Source: Intestinimonas aquisgranensis (GTDB lineage Bacteria > Bacillota > Clostridia > Oscillospirales > Oscillospiraceae). From it: DNA of 64,000 bases. Location of the stretch: assembly GCA_020687605.1 (NCBI GenBank), contig JAJEQY010000005.1, forward strand, positions 1-64,000, given 5' to 3'. Positions 53,936 through 63,311 of this stretch are shown in pieces; position 1 is the stretch's first letter, and each line of letters opens with the position of its first letter. The notes below the pieces were generated by a model. The model made no database searches. It saw nothing but the letters and a program-made list of their open reading frames with translations, and was not told the DNA's origin. A program made the position numbers and the translations under genes.

Positions 53936-53983
53936 GATACTCTCTCCTTTCCGTTCTGTTCACGTTCTGTACTAAAAAATGGG

Positions 53984-55435
53984 TCACCTGTTCCGATCCA
54001 TGTACTCGTAACCGTACAGGATATCCATGATGCCGTCCTTGTCGGCCTGGCTCACCGTCAGATCGTACTGGCGGTCACCCTGGAAACGGACGATGGTCTG
54101 GTCCGAGAAGGCGATGAGAGGCATCATCAGCCGCACGGCCTCTCCATAGTTATCTATGTTACCACCCTCCACCGAGATGTCCAGAGCCTCATACACGTCG
54201 CCGACGCCGTTGTCGCTCCGATAGTCCCCTGCATCCTTTGGCAGGGTGTGGTTGCTGCCGTCAATGCTGACGATCACGTTGTCGAAAAAGACCCACCGGT
54301 CACCGGTATAGCTGAATTTCATTCGCATGTAGAGTTTTCCGGAGTCGTACTTCCCGATATAGGGATAGACGGCACTGCGGGTGTTCACATACTCCGGGGC
54401 GCTGCTGGGATAATACCAGGTGATGCCCTGGACCTGGTCATACTTGGTCCGGAAGGTGGATACAGCCTGGGCGCCCAGCTCCATGATCTTGTCGTCGGCG
54501 GTGTCGTACATCTCCGCGGCGCTCTCGTCCTCGGGGAAGTATCGCTTCAGAATGGCAGCGTTATCCCGCATGCGGAACCAGTCCTCATAGGCGTAGGAGG
54601 CCACCATGACCCCCTCGAAGTACTTCTTGGCCTCCTGCCGCATGGGTTCCGCCGCCGCAGCCTCCGGGCTGTCCGGTTTGAAGTTAATGATGGTCCGGGC
54701 ATTCTCCAGCACCGCCTCCCAGTCCTCATCCTCATAGGCCTCCTGCAGCGCCTCGTTGCTCTCCTGGAACCGCTCCTCTTCCTCCGCCGCTGTCTGACCC
54801 GCCTGGGCCTGCTCCATCAGGCCGTCTATCTGGCCGGCCTCCGGGCTGTCCGGGTACTTCTCCAGCAGCTCCTGGCCCAGGGATATCGCCTGATCCCAGT
54901 CCTCCGCCTCCAGGGCCGTCTCCATATCGGAGCGCAGAGCAGCCGGCAGGGCGGCCTCGCACTTCTCAATCAGGTCCTCCGCCTTGTCCGCCGCCCGGGT
55001 GCCGGGGTACTCGTCCAGCACCTCATTGGCCGTAGTGATGGCCAGCGTATAGGAGCCATCGTTATAGTAACCCTTGGCCTCCTTGTAGAGGTCCCCGGCA
55101 GGGTCGTCGAGCAGACTGGGGAGAAACAGGATCAGGCACAGCACCAGGGAAACGCCCGCCACGATGGTCCCCGCCAGGGCCATACCGGTCTTGGTGGAGG
55201 TCTTTTTCGCCTTTCGGAAGACCAACACGGCCAGTACGATGGCCACCACATCCAGCACCATGCCGATGAGCAGAAAGCCGGTAAGAAAGCCCAGAATGGA
55301 CAGCACCAGGGAAGCTACCCCTAGGCTGGAACCCGTCTTGGACTCCGGTTCCGCGGCTTGCACCACAACACTTCCACACTTCGCACAGACCACCATTCCA
55401 TCTTTCAATTCTGTGCCGCATTTTGGACAGAACAT
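53984..55435 (-). CDS. Zinc-ribbon membrane protein with TPR-like repeats
   Basis: 483 residues. N-terminal zinc ribbon (MFCPKCGTELKDGMVVCAKCGS), two transmembrane helices at about 42-72 and 85-105, then an exported helical region with tetratricopeptide-like units (GDLYKEAKGYYNDGSYTLAI, EAEDWDQAISLGQELLEKYPDSPEAG, EDEDWEAVLENARTIINFKPDSPEA) and a beta-rich C-terminal domain. It probably serves as an envelope scaffold or sensor. It shares the zinc-ribbon plus membrane design with the 47481 protein. Confidence 0.82.
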   Translation of the reverse strand: MFCPKCGTELKDGMVVCAKCGSVVVQAAEPESKTGSSLGVASLVLSILGFLTGFLLIGMVLDVVAIVLAVLVFRKAKKTSTKTGMALAGTIVAGVSLVLCLILFLPSLLDDPAGDLYKEAKGYYNDGSYTLAITTANEVLDEYPGTRAADKAEDLIEKCEAALPAALRSDMETALEAEDWDQAISLGQELLEKYPDSPEAGQIDGLMEQAQAGQTAAEEEERFQESNEALQEAYEDEDWEAVLENARTIINFKPDSPEAAAAEPMRQEAKKYFEGVMVASYAYEDWFRMRDNAAILKRYFPEDESAAEMYDTADDKIMELGAQAVSTFRTKYDQVQGITWYYPSSAPEYVNTRSAVYPYIGKYDSGKLYMRMKFSYTGDRWVFFDNVIVSIDGSNHTLPKDAGDYRSDNGVGDVYEALDISVEGGNIDNYGEAVRLMMPLIAFSDQTIVRFQGDRQYDLTVSQADKDGIMDILYGYEYMDRNR

Positions 55436-55545
55436 ACCCTCTCCTCCTCATTTTTATTCTGTTGAAAGCTCTTTACCAGTATAACAACTGCCGTCCCGGC
55501 ATACCATATCCCGGCTGCATAGTGTTTTCCATTGGAAATAAAGGC

Positions 55546-55584
55546 ATAAAAAATGTGTGCCGCGGAGAACCTCCGCGGCACACA
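55546..55584 (-). terminator. Terminator of the DUF1540 gene
   Basis: A 14-bp stem TGTGTGCCGCGGAG with a three-base loop and, in the minus direction, TTTTTTATG. Confidence 0.85.
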
Positions 55585-55614
55585 TTCAGCCGATCATATG
55601 GTCTTGTAGCAGGG

Positions 55615-55791
55615 TCAGTTGCCGGCGCCCAGCTGGAAGGAAGCGCACTCAGTGGAGCCGCAGTCGGTGACCTTGCTCTGGCAGCTGCCCACCCGGATCT
55701 CATTGAGGGTGCAGTGGTTCTTCTCCTTGCAGTGGTAGGCGCAGCTGGCTACGGTGCAGGCAATGCTGGGGTTGGCGTTCTTGTTTTCCAT
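55615..55791 (-). CDS. DUF1540 cysteine-rich small protein
   Basis: 58 residues: CTVASCAYHCKEKNHCTLNEIRVG, then four more Cys/His-spaced positions ending CASFQLGAGN. This is the DUF1540 pattern of clostridia, likely metal binding. GGAGG lies 9 bases before the ATG, and it has its own terminator. Confidence 0.88.
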   Translation of the reverse strand: MENKNANPSIACTVASCAYHCKEKNHCTLNEIRVGSCQSKVTDCGSTECASFQLGAGN

Positions 55792-55844
55792 GGTACTAGA
55801 CCTCCTTTTTTGGTACAGGCCTAGTATGCCCTGCGCGGCGCAGT

Positions 55845-56690
55845 CTATTCCTTTGTTTTCTCCTCTTCCGTACGCACCACCTGGGGGATGAAGCGCCGGG
55901 CAAACCGGCCCTTGCCCCGGGATTTGACATAAAAATAGCCGATGATGGAGAAAACCACCGCACCGATAAAGTTGACGAAGAGGTCCTTCATGGTGTCCAG
56001 GATGCCGATGTCCAGGTAGCCGCCCAGACCCAGGGCATGCTGGGTACCGTCGGCGGTGACCACGATGACGTCAGCGATGTTTCGAATGGCGGTGGGATGG
56101 TTGCCCCCCTTCGGGTCCAGCATCACCGAGGAGATGGTGTTGACCACCGTGTCCTTCTGCATATCCAGGAAGAAAAACTGGTCCATGGTGCACTCAAAAA
56201 ACTCCCACAGCACTCCGATGGTCATGGAGAAGCAGAAAGCGGTGATGGCCAGGAAGAGGGGGGAAAGCTGGATGGAAAAGCGTTCGCTGCGGTTGAGGAT
56301 GTCCACCAGGGCAAAGCCGATGGCGGCACACAGGAAGCCGTTGATGGTGTGGAGCATGGTGTCCCAGTAGGCAAACGTGATGTAATAGGCCTGGATCTCT
56401 CCCAAAATCTCCGCGGCGAAGATGAAGAGCATGATGATAATCTCCAGGGTATCCGGCAGGTCCACATGGATCTTCCGTTCGATGAAGGTGGGAACCAGGA
56501 ACAAAATAAGGGTCAGGACGCACAGGAACACATTTTCAAAATTGCCCTTGACAAACTGAGCGATCAGCACCAGGATGACCGCCAGGCGCAGGACGATGTA
56601 GACCGTGACCACCGCGCCTTTTTTCTCCCGAAGCTCTTCTATGGTGTTCCGCGGCCTTCCGGAGGAATCTGTTTTTTTCTTCGCTGCCAT
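55845..56690 (-). CDS. Multi-pass membrane protein, DUF2238/YjdF-like
   Basis: 281 residues from an ATG at 56690 (GGAG eight bases upstream). About six membrane helices; WDTMLHTINGFLCAAIGFALVDILNRS and MTIGVLWEFFECTMDQFF match the HxxxGF and WExxE pattern of DUF2238-type proteins. A basic C-terminal tail follows. The function is unknown. Confidence 0.78.
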   Translation of the reverse strand: MAAKKKTDSSGRPRNTIEELREKKGAVVTVYIVLRLAVILVLIAQFVKGNFENVFLCVLTLILFLVPTFIERKIHVDLPDTLEIIIMLFIFAAEILGEIQAYYITFAYWDTMLHTINGFLCAAIGFALVDILNRSERFSIQLSPLFLAITAFCFSMTIGVLWEFFECTMDQFFFLDMQKDTVVNTISSVMLDPKGGNHPTAIRNIADVIVVTADGTQHALGLGGYLDIGILDTMKDLFVNFIGAVVFSIIGYFYVKSRGKGRFARRFIPQVVRTEEEKTKE

Positions 56691-56827
56691 CACTTGGCTC
56701 CTTTCAATTTGGACTGCGCACCATCCCTCTCTAACAGCGGAGATAGGCGGTTTAGTTTTTCGCTATTGTATCATAACCGCCCCCCTCCGCGCAACCACCG
56801 GCCTCCTCCGGCATAGGATGGGACGAG

Positions 56828-57049
56828 GTGATCGTTTTGGACCTGAAGAACAACCAGATCCTGGTGGGGACCCTGCTGGACACCCCCGCCTCCTGTGCCG
56901 TCTTCCAGCGGCGCTTCGGCAAGCTTCTCAAGCACCCCATGGTGCCCGCCGCCCGGAGCCTGACCCTGGAGCAGCTGTTGGGCTTCGCCCGGCTCTACTT
57001 ACCCAAGTCAGTCATCCAGGACACCCTGGAGGAGCTGCGCCGTCTGTAA
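56828..57049 (+). CDS. Small conserved-looking protein, unrecognised
   Basis: 73 residues from a GTG at 56828: VIVLDLKNNQILVGTLLDTPASCAVFQRRFGKLL then TLEQLLGFARLYLPKSVIQDTLEELRRL. It looks like a compact alpha/beta fold with no motif. GGATGGGACGAGG upstream is a weak ribosome site. A good bidirectional terminator directly follows, which supports a real transcript. Confidence 0.6.
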   Translation: MIVLDLKNNQILVGTLLDTPASCAVFQRRFGKLLKHPMVPAARSLTLEQLLGFARLYLPKSVIQDTLEELRRL

Positions 57050-57050
57050 C

Positions 57051-57096
57051 AAAAACCGGCGTCCTTCCGCTCTACGCGGTGGGACGCCGGTTTTTT
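57051..57096. terminator. Bidirectional terminator
   Basis: AAAAACCGGCGTCC and GGACGCCGGTTTTTT around a 17-base loop, between the convergent 56828 gene and anmK. Confidence 0.88.
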
Positions 57097-57106
57097 ATGT
57101 CTGTTT

Positions 57107-58309
57107 TTACCGGACGGGAGGCAGGGAGATCTTGCCCATAATGGCGGCTGCCTTGGCGCCGGTGACGCTGGGGAGCACATTGGGCTTTTCCCGGACACAG
57201 CAGTCGGCCATGATGGCGAAGGCCACTGCCTCCTTGGCATCGCTGCTCCAGCCCAGGTCTTCCTGGGTGCGGACCTTTACGCCGTAAGGGGCAAAGCGCT
57301 CCCGCAGGAAGCCCAGCAGAGTGGCGTTATAGCTGCCGCCGCCGCCTACCACCAGCTCAGTGGCCTGCCGCTTGGGAAGGACATACCGGGCATAGCCATC
57401 CACGATGGACCAGGCGGTGAGATCGGTGACAGTGGCGAGCAGATCGGCGTCGGACAGGCCGTGCTCCCGCCGGTAGTCCAGGATCTTCTCCACATACTGC
57501 ACGCCAAAAAGCTCCCGACCGGTGGTCTTGGGCAGAGGCATGCTATAGTAGGGGTCCTGTTGGAGCATGGCCAGCAGCTCCTGATCCACCTTGCCCTCCG
57601 AGGCCATGGCGCCGCCGGCATCGTAGGTCTTCTCCCCGCCGGTGAGGGCGCTCACCACGGCGTCGATGATCATATTGCCCGGGCCGGTATCAAAGGCGTA
57701 TACCGCCTCGGGCCCCTCATCACCGGGAAGAACGGTCATATTGCCGATGCCGCCGATGTTCTGAAGGAGGATGGTCTCCCCCGGACGACGGTAGAGCAGA
57801 TACTCAGAGAAGGGCACCAGGGGGGCGCCCTGTCCGCCCACAGCCATGTCGGCCACCCGGAAGTCGGACACGGTGGGCACGCCTGTCCGGGCGGCGATCA
57901 CCGAGCCCTCACCGATCTGCACGGTAAAAATCACCGGGAAACCATCTTTATCGCATACCTCCGGGGCGTGCCAGATGGTCTGGCCATGGGAGCCGATGAG
58001 GTCGATATCGGCCAGGGTGAGCCCCGCCTTCTCCACCACAGAGGCCACCGACTGGGCGTAAATCTCCCCCATGAGAAAATTCATGTAACCGATCTTGTCC
58101 ACCGTGGCCGTCTCAGGCCGGAACAGGGGAAAGATCTGCTCCCGCACCTTCTCCGGCCAGGGCCGGTCCTCAAAGGCGACGAGGCGCACCTCCGGTGCCT
58201 CGTCGGTGCCGCCAATCTCCACCAGGGCGGCGTCGATGCCGTCCACCGAGGTGCCCGACATGAGCCCCACCACCCGGCGGACCGATTTCTTGCGGATCTC
58301 TTCCAGCAT
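57107..58309 (-). CDS. anmK: Anhydro-N-acetylmuramic acid kinase
   Basis: 400 residues. VVGLMSGTSVDGIDAALVEIGG at the N-terminus, GSHGQTIWHAP, ADMAVGGQGAPLVPFSEYLL, ENIGGIGN-like NIGGIGNMTVL and VVGGGGSYN are AnmK hallmarks. It hydrolyses the 1,6-anhydro ring of anhydroMurNAc and phosphorylates it to MurNAc-6-P, the substrate of MurQ. It starts five bases after the murQ stop. Confidence 0.95.
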   Translation of the reverse strand: MLEEIRKKSVRRVVGLMSGTSVDGIDAALVEIGGTDEAPEVRLVAFEDRPWPEKVREQIFPLFRPETATVDKIGYMNFLMGEIYAQSVASVVEKAGLTLADIDLIGSHGQTIWHAPEVCDKDGFPVIFTVQIGEGSVIAARTGVPTVSDFRVADMAVGGQGAPLVPFSEYLLYRRPGETILLQNIGGIGNMTVLPGDEGPEAVYAFDTGPGNMIIDAVVSALTGGEKTYDAGGAMASEGKVDQELLAMLQQDPYYSMPLPKTTGRELFGVQYVEKILDYRREHGLSDADLLATVTDLTAWSIVDGYARYVLPKRQATELVVGGGGSYNATLLGFLRERFAPYGVKVRTQEDLGWSSDAKEAVAFAIMADCCVREKPNVLPSVTGAKAAAIMGKISLPPVR

Positions 58310-58314
58310 GGTCC

Positions 58315-59229
58315 TTACTCCTCCTTTTGACTCGTTTCAATGGCCTGGGCCAGCCGGCCCTCACACCGGTCCAGCAGATCCTGGGCCGCCTCCCGGTCCA
58401 GTCCGCTCTTGGCCATGAGGATGGCCAGCTTTACATGGCCGCCGGCTCCCTCCAGGAAGGTCTCCGCCTTCTCCGGAGTCAGACCGGTGGCGTGGATGAT
58501 GAGCCGCAGGGCACGGTCCCGCAGCTTTTTGTTGCTGGCCTTCAGGTCCACCATCAGGTTGCCATAGACCTTACCCAGCTTGATCATGGAGCAGGTGGTC
58601 AGCATATTGAGCACCATCTTCTGGGCGGTACCCGACTTCATACGGGTGGAACCGGAGATGACCTCCGGGCCCACCAGGGGAGCGATGGTCACATCACACA
58701 GCCCCTCCAGCCTGGACCCGGCGTTGGTGCACACTCCGATGGTGACGCTCCCCCGCTCCTTGGCCCGCCGGAGGGCGGCCAGCACATAGGCGGCGCTGCC
58801 GCTGGCGGTGATCCCCACCACCGCGTCGTCCGGCCCTACCTCCAGGCCGTCCACCAGGGCGATGCCATCTTCCTCGCTGTCCTCACAGCCCTCTACCGGG
58901 TGGCGCAGGGCGATGTCTCCGCCGGCGATATAGCCCTGGACCATGTCCGGGTCCACGCCGAAGGTGGGCACGCACTCGGAGGCATCCAGAACCCCCAGCC
59001 GTCCGGAGGTACCGGCCCCCAGATAGATGAGCCGTCCGCCCCGCCGGAAGCAGCCGTAGATCAGGTCCACCGCCTGGGCGATGTGGTGCCGCTCGGCCCC
59101 CACCGCCCCGGCCACCAGAGCGTCCTGGCGGTTGATGAGCGCCACCATCTCCTCTGTGGTACAGATATCAATATTCTGTGTCTCCGGATTGACCCCCTCG
59201 GTAGCCAGACCGGCCAGATAGTTATCCAT
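58315..59229 (-). CDS. murQ: N-acetylmuramic acid 6-phosphate etherase
   Basis: 304 residues with an SIS sugar-phosphate fold. GAGTSGRLGVLDASECVPTFG and the EVISGSTRMKSGTAQKMVLNMLTT segment are MurQ signatures. It removes lactate from MurNAc-6-P to give GlcNAc-6-P. It is first gene of a two-gene operon with anmK and is divergent from the RpiR regulator. Confidence 0.96.
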   Translation of the reverse strand: MDNYLAGLATEGVNPETQNIDICTTEEMVALINRQDALVAGAVGAERHHIAQAVDLIYGCFRRGGRLIYLGAGTSGRLGVLDASECVPTFGVDPDMVQGYIAGGDIALRHPVEGCEDSEEDGIALVDGLEVGPDDAVVGITASGSAAYVLAALRRAKERGSVTIGVCTNAGSRLEGLCDVTIAPLVGPEVISGSTRMKSGTAQKMVLNMLTTCSMIKLGKVYGNLMVDLKASNKKLRDRALRLIIHATGLTPEKAETFLEGAGGHVKLAILMAKSGLDREAAQDLLDRCEGRLAQAIETSQKEE

Positions 59230-59391
59230 GGGAACACCTCCAACTCTGTTCCCTCTCAGACTATCCCATCTCCCCTACGTTGTCAACAAGATTTCACTTC
59301 GTTTTCAAAACATGAAACAAAATTTTAAAACCTATGGACTTGCCTGGCACTTTTTGATATACTGGATAAAAAGCATGGGGAGGGTTCCGGC

Positions 59392-60237
59392 ATGGCTTGT
59401 ACACTTTTCATTAAGGAGTGCCTGGATCACCTGACCGAGACGGAGCGCCGTTTGGCTGCCTACCTGCTGGACCACAGCCGGGAGGCCATCCACATGAGCG
59501 CCAAAGAGCTCTCCGCCCAGTGCGGCACCTCACCGGCGGCGGTGGTGCGCCTGTCTCAGAAGCTCGGCTTCAAAGGCTTTACTGCCCTGAAGCTGGAGTT
59601 GGCAAAGGAGTCCGGCCAGGAGGAACCCGACGCTTTCCAGTCCGCCATCCGAGACAATGACGACATGGAGACCATCGTCCGCAAGGCCGAACAGATCCAT
59701 CTGCGCAATACCTCTCTTACCTATCAGATGGTCAACGTCTCTATTCTATCTCAGGCGGTGGAGGAGATCTGCGCCGGTCGGCGCATCCACCTCTTTGGTG
59801 TGGGAGCTTCGGGGCTGCTGGCTCTGGATTTTCTCTACAAATCCTCCCGCATCGGCATCCCCGCCTTTTACCACTCCGATGCCCACACCAATCTTGCCAC
59901 CGCCTCCCTCCTGGGACCGGAGGACATCGTCATCGCCATCAGCTATTCCGGCGAGACCCTGGAAACGGTGCTGGCCGCCAAGGCGGCCAAGGAACGTGGG
60001 AGCAAAGTTATCGCCATCACCCAGGCCAACCGCAACACCCTTGCCCGCCTGGCCGATTACCCCCTCTACATCCCCGGCGAAGAGCGTGAATTCCGGGTGG
60101 GCGCCATGACTTCCCGGACCTCCGGCCTGCTCATCCTGGATCTCCTCTATCTGGGCATCGCCAAGCACGACCCTGAGCGCACTCAGGAGAACCTCCGCCA
60201 GACCCGGGAACTGATTCGCGCCTTTCAGCGGGAATAA
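59392..60237 (+). CDS. RpiR/MurR-family regulator
   Basis: 281 residues: an N-terminal HTH (LTETERRLAAYLLDHSREAIHMSAKELSAQCGTSPAAVVRLSQKLGFKGF) and a C-terminal SIS domain (IHLFGVGASGLLALDFLYKSS, IAISYSGETLETVLAAKAAKERG). It is divergent from murQ-anmK, the usual place of the regulator that senses MurNAc-6-P. GGGAGGG precedes the ATG. A TATACT at 59358-59363 could be its -10. Confidence 0.92.
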   Translation: MACTLFIKECLDHLTETERRLAAYLLDHSREAIHMSAKELSAQCGTSPAAVVRLSQKLGFKGFTALKLELAKESGQEEPDAFQSAIRDNDDMETIVRKAEQIHLRNTSLTYQMVNVSILSQAVEEICAGRRIHLFGVGASGLLALDFLYKSSRIGIPAFYHSDAHTNLATASLLGPEDIVIAISYSGETLETVLAAKAAKERGSKVIAITQANRNTLARLADYPLYIPGEEREFRVGAMTSRTSGLLILDLLYLGIAKHDPERTQENLRQTRELIRAFQRE

Positions 60238-60262
60238 AATTTTAGCGTTGTTGGCTTTTTTC

Positions 60263-60291
60263 TTGAAATCATGTTCCGAATATGCTACCAT
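60263..60291 (+). promoter_or_regulatory. Putative promoter of the serine hydrolase operon
   Basis: TTGAAA (60263-60268), 17 bases, TACCAT (60286-60291). The -10 is weak; TATGCT at 60281 is an alternative with poor spacing. Confidence 0.4.
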
Positions 60292-60423
60292 GGTTGTTAA
60301 GAAACACAATGCCATATCAGGAAAGGCTCCGCCTTTCCGCACAAGGTCGTGTATTCCTGAGCCATGGGTGTCCGCTTGGAATATGGGGCCCTTTTTTGTA
60401 TCCTGACACCGTATAAGGAGGAG

Positions 60424-61467
60424 ATGGCCACGGATTTTTCTGTGATCGACCATATTTTAGAGGATTACCGCTCCAAGGGTTACTTCCCCTCGGCGGTCTG
60501 TCAGGTCTTTCGCGGCACGGAGACCCTGTACCGGTGCACGGTGGGGGATGTGACCTCTGAGACCTGGTTCGACCTGGCCTCGGTGAGCAAGCTCATCTGC
60601 ACCACCATGGTCCTCTCCGTCATGGAGGAGGGCCGCCTGGCCCCGGAGGATCTCATCCTCTCCCACCTGCCGGAAAACGGCCCCGGACCGGTGACCCGGC
60701 AGCGTCTGGCCACCGTGACGGTGGAACAGGTCATGACCCACACCTCCGGCATCGTCCCCTGGTACCCCTTCTATGCCGACGGCCGGGACTTCTACACCGT
60801 GCTGGAGCACGTCCTCTCCACCACCCTAGTGGAGACCGGTATGGCATACAGCGACCTGAACTTCATGCTGATGGGACAGGTCTTCTCCCACATCACCGGC
60901 CTCCCCCTTCGTGAGGGACTGGAGCAGTACATCAAAGGCCCTATGGGCATCACCGAGATGGCCTACGGCCCGGTAGACCCGGGCGTGTGCGCCCCCTCCT
61001 GCTACGGCAACCAGATCGAGCAGCGCATGTGCGCTGAGCGGGGCATCACCTTTGACGGCTGGCGTCCCAACGGCGTGCCGGTACGTGGGGAATGCAACGA
61101 CGGCAACGCCTACTACTATTGGCACGGAGCCAGCGGCCATGCCGGGGTCTTTGCCTCCGCCGGCGCACTAAGTCGGCTGGGCCAGCACTTTCTTGCCACC
61201 GAAGCGCCCATGTTCCGCCGGGCTATGGAGGCCAACATCTGCGGCCGGGGCCTGGGCTTTGACAAAAGCGAAACCTTCCCCGACGGCTGCGGACACACCG
61301 GCTTCACCGGCACCAGCCTGTGGGTGAGCCGGACACACGACCTGGGCGCTGTGATCCTCACCAACAAGTTCTATCGCCCGGAGGGTGAGCCCCCCGGAAA
61401 CTCCAACGAGTTCCGCCGGGCTGTCCACTACGCCCTGCTGGGCCGCACTCCGCCCCCTGTGGTATGA
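60424..61467 (+). CDS. Class C beta-lactamase-fold serine hydrolase
   Basis: About 347 residues. The start is uncertain: the ATG at 60424 has AAGGAGGAG immediately upstream, and an ATG at 60364 has no ribosome site. Active-site motifs are S-V-S-K (FDLASVSKLICTTMV), Y-S-D in AYSDLNFMLMGQVF and H-T-G near the C-terminus (GHTGFTGTS). There is no signal peptide, so it is probably cytoplasmic. The setting with murQ, anmK and a peptide importer suggests cleavage of cell-wall peptides or muropeptides; true beta-lactamase activity is unlikely. Confidence 0.85.
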   Translation: MATDFSVIDHILEDYRSKGYFPSAVCQVFRGTETLYRCTVGDVTSETWFDLASVSKLICTTMVLSVMEEGRLAPEDLILSHLPENGPGPVTRQRLATVTVEQVMTHTSGIVPWYPFYADGRDFYTVLEHVLSTTLVETGMAYSDLNFMLMGQVFSHITGLPLREGLEQYIKGPMGITEMAYGPVDPGVCAPSCYGNQIEQRMCAERGITFDGWRPNGVPVRGECNDGNAYYYWHGASGHAGVFASAGALSRLGQHFLATEAPMFRRAMEANICGRGLGFDKSETFPDGCGHTGFTGTSLWVSRTHDLGAVILTNKFYRPEGEPPGNSNEFRRAVHYALLGRTPPPVV

Positions 61468-61527
61468 GCAAGGGAATGTTGTCTCCCTTGTAAAATACGA
61501 AACAATTTGAGGAAAAGAGGTCATTAC

Positions 61528-63156
61528 ATGAAGAACATGAAGAAATGGCTGTCCCTGTCTCTTGCCGGCGCCATGCTCATGGGCGTTCTGGCCGGCTGCG
61601 GCGGCGGCACCAGCAGCACCCCCGCCCCCGCCGAGACCGGCACCACCGAGGCCACCGGTGAGCCCGCCGCCGTGGAGCAGGTGCTCAAGTACGGCACCGA
61701 TACCTGGCCCGCCGGCTTCGACCCCCACACCATCTCCGCCATCGCCGCCACCCGTGTGTTCAATCAGGTCTATGAGACCCTCATCGACTTCAACCCCGAC
61801 ATGACCTTCAAGGGCGTCCTGGCCGAGAGCTGGGAGATCCCCGATGACGTCACCTACATCTTCCACATCCGTCAGGGCGTCAAGTTCCACAATGGCCGTG
61901 AGATGACCGCTGAAGATGTGGTCTACTCCTTCCAGCGCGTCCTGGGCCAGACCGAGTACGGCGACATCGGTGCCCTGGGCTCCAGCGCCAGCTACTACGG
62001 CGGCATCGCCTCCATCGAGGCCAATGACGACTACACCGTCACCATCACCCTCTCCGAGCCCAACGCCGCCTTCATGGCCAACCTCACCTCCTCCTACGGC
62101 GCCATCGTCTGCAAGGAGGTCGTGGAGGCCAACGACGGCAGCCTCTCCGCCATCGACACCATGTGCGGCACCGGCCCCTTCATGTACAAGGAGTCCGTGG
62201 TGGACAACTACATCACCCTGGTGAAGAACCCCGACTACTGGGAGGAGGGCGCCCCCAAGCTGGACGGCATCACCTACTACCTGCTGGCCGATGAGAGCGC
62301 CCGTCTGGCCGCCCTGCGCACCGGTGACATCAACCTGTGCAGCCTGTCCGCCCTGAACCTCTCCGAGGTGGAGGGCGACGAGAGCATCAAGGTCCTCTCC
62401 TACCAGTCCAACAACTACACCTACCTGGGCTTCAACCTCTCCAACGAGGCCCTCCAGGATGTCCGGGTCCGTCAGGCCATGAGCATGGCCATCGACCGTC
62501 AGGCCATCATCGACTACGTCTACAACGGCGAGGCCACCGTGTCCACCTTCGTCGCTCCCGCCATGGGCCACTGGGTGTGGGATGCTCCCACCGAGTCCCC
62601 CCTCTACACCCAGGACATCGAGGGCGCCAAGGCCCTCATGGAGGAGGCCGGCTACAGCGACTCCAACCGCCTGACCATCAAGATGGCCGCCGGTCTGCTG
62701 GACTCCATCCGTGACACCGCCGTGGTCCTCCAGCAGCAGCTCAAGGAGATCTACATCGATGTGGAGATCACCAACCTGGAGTCCGGTGAGTACGTGGACG
62801 TCTGGGGCAAGATGAACACCCCCGAGGCTGGTTACGACGCCATGTGCGGCCAGAACGGCTCCGGCACTGACCCCAACCGCGCCGTCAGCTTCTTCTTCTC
62901 CACCACCGGCGGCGCCAACGTGTGGGGCTACTCCAACGCCGAAGTGGATGAGCTGTGCGCCCAGGGCGTGGCCACCACCGACGAGGCCGAGCGTGAGAGC
63001 GCCTACATCGAGGCCCAGAAGATCATCATCGGCGAGTCCCCCAACCTCTTCTTCGCCAGCCCCATGGAGTACTTCTTTGTGAGCAGCGGCGTGGAAGGCT
63101 TTGAGCCCTTTGCCGCCAACGCCAACAACTTCCGCAGCACCTATATCGCTGAGTAA
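61528..63156 (+). CDS. Peptide ABC transporter substrate-binding lipoprotein
   Basis: 542 residues from the ATG at 61528 (AAGAGG seven bases upstream). Lipobox GVLAGC lies after a signal peptide of about 20 residues, then a Thr/Pro/Ala-rich linker and an SBP_bac_5 (DppA/OppA) domain with EVLAESWEIPDDVTYIFHIRQGVKFHNGR-type sequence and RQAMSMAIDRQAIIDYV. It likely binds cell-wall or dietary peptides. Strong codon bias suggests high expression. The DppB-like permease gene follows. Confidence 0.93.
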   Translation: MKNMKKWLSLSLAGAMLMGVLAGCGGGTSSTPAPAETGTTEATGEPAAVEQVLKYGTDTWPAGFDPHTISAIAATRVFNQVYETLIDFNPDMTFKGVLAESWEIPDDVTYIFHIRQGVKFHNGREMTAEDVVYSFQRVLGQTEYGDIGALGSSASYYGGIASIEANDDYTVTITLSEPNAAFMANLTSSYGAIVCKEVVEANDGSLSAIDTMCGTGPFMYKESVVDNYITLVKNPDYWEEGAPKLDGITYYLLADESARLAALRTGDINLCSLSALNLSEVEGDESIKVLSYQSNNYTYLGFNLSNEALQDVRVRQAMSMAIDRQAIIDYVYNGEATVSTFVAPAMGHWVWDAPTESPLYTQDIEGAKALMEEAGYSDSNRLTIKMAAGLLDSIRDTAVVLQQQLKEIYIDVEITNLESGEYVDVWGKMNTPEAGYDAMCGQNGSGTDPNRAVSFFFSTTGGANVWGYSNAEVDELCAQGVATTDEAERESAYIEAQKIIIGESPNLFFASPMEYFFVSSGVEGFEPFAANANNFRSTYIAE

Positions 63157-63171
63157 GACAAACGCCTGGAT

Positions 63172-63208
63172 GGGGGCGGGGAGAACCCCGCCCCCACAGG
63201 TTCTTTTT
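63172..63208 (+). terminator. Attenuating hairpin between binding protein and permease
   Basis: GGGGGCGGGG pairs with CCCCGCCCCC around AGAA, with TTCTTTTT a few bases on. This is a usual way to make more binding protein than permease. Confidence 0.75.
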
Positions 63209-63311
63209 CCGAGGACGTCTTGTCGTGAGCGCCGCGTCCCGGCGTCCGTACCAGAGGCGGCGTTCACGACGCCTCGCCCTTTTATCCTCTTCCATGTGGG
63301 AGCGTGATCCA

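Noticed and set aside
52967..55324. 785-codon plus-strand open frame
   Set aside because: It is antisense to the SHOCT and zinc-ribbon TPR genes and has no start signal or family resemblance.
60424..61467. Considered as a beta-lactam resistance gene
   Set aside because: It lacks a signal peptide, has YSD in place of the usual YxN and HTG in place of KTG, and lies in a cell-wall recycling setting.
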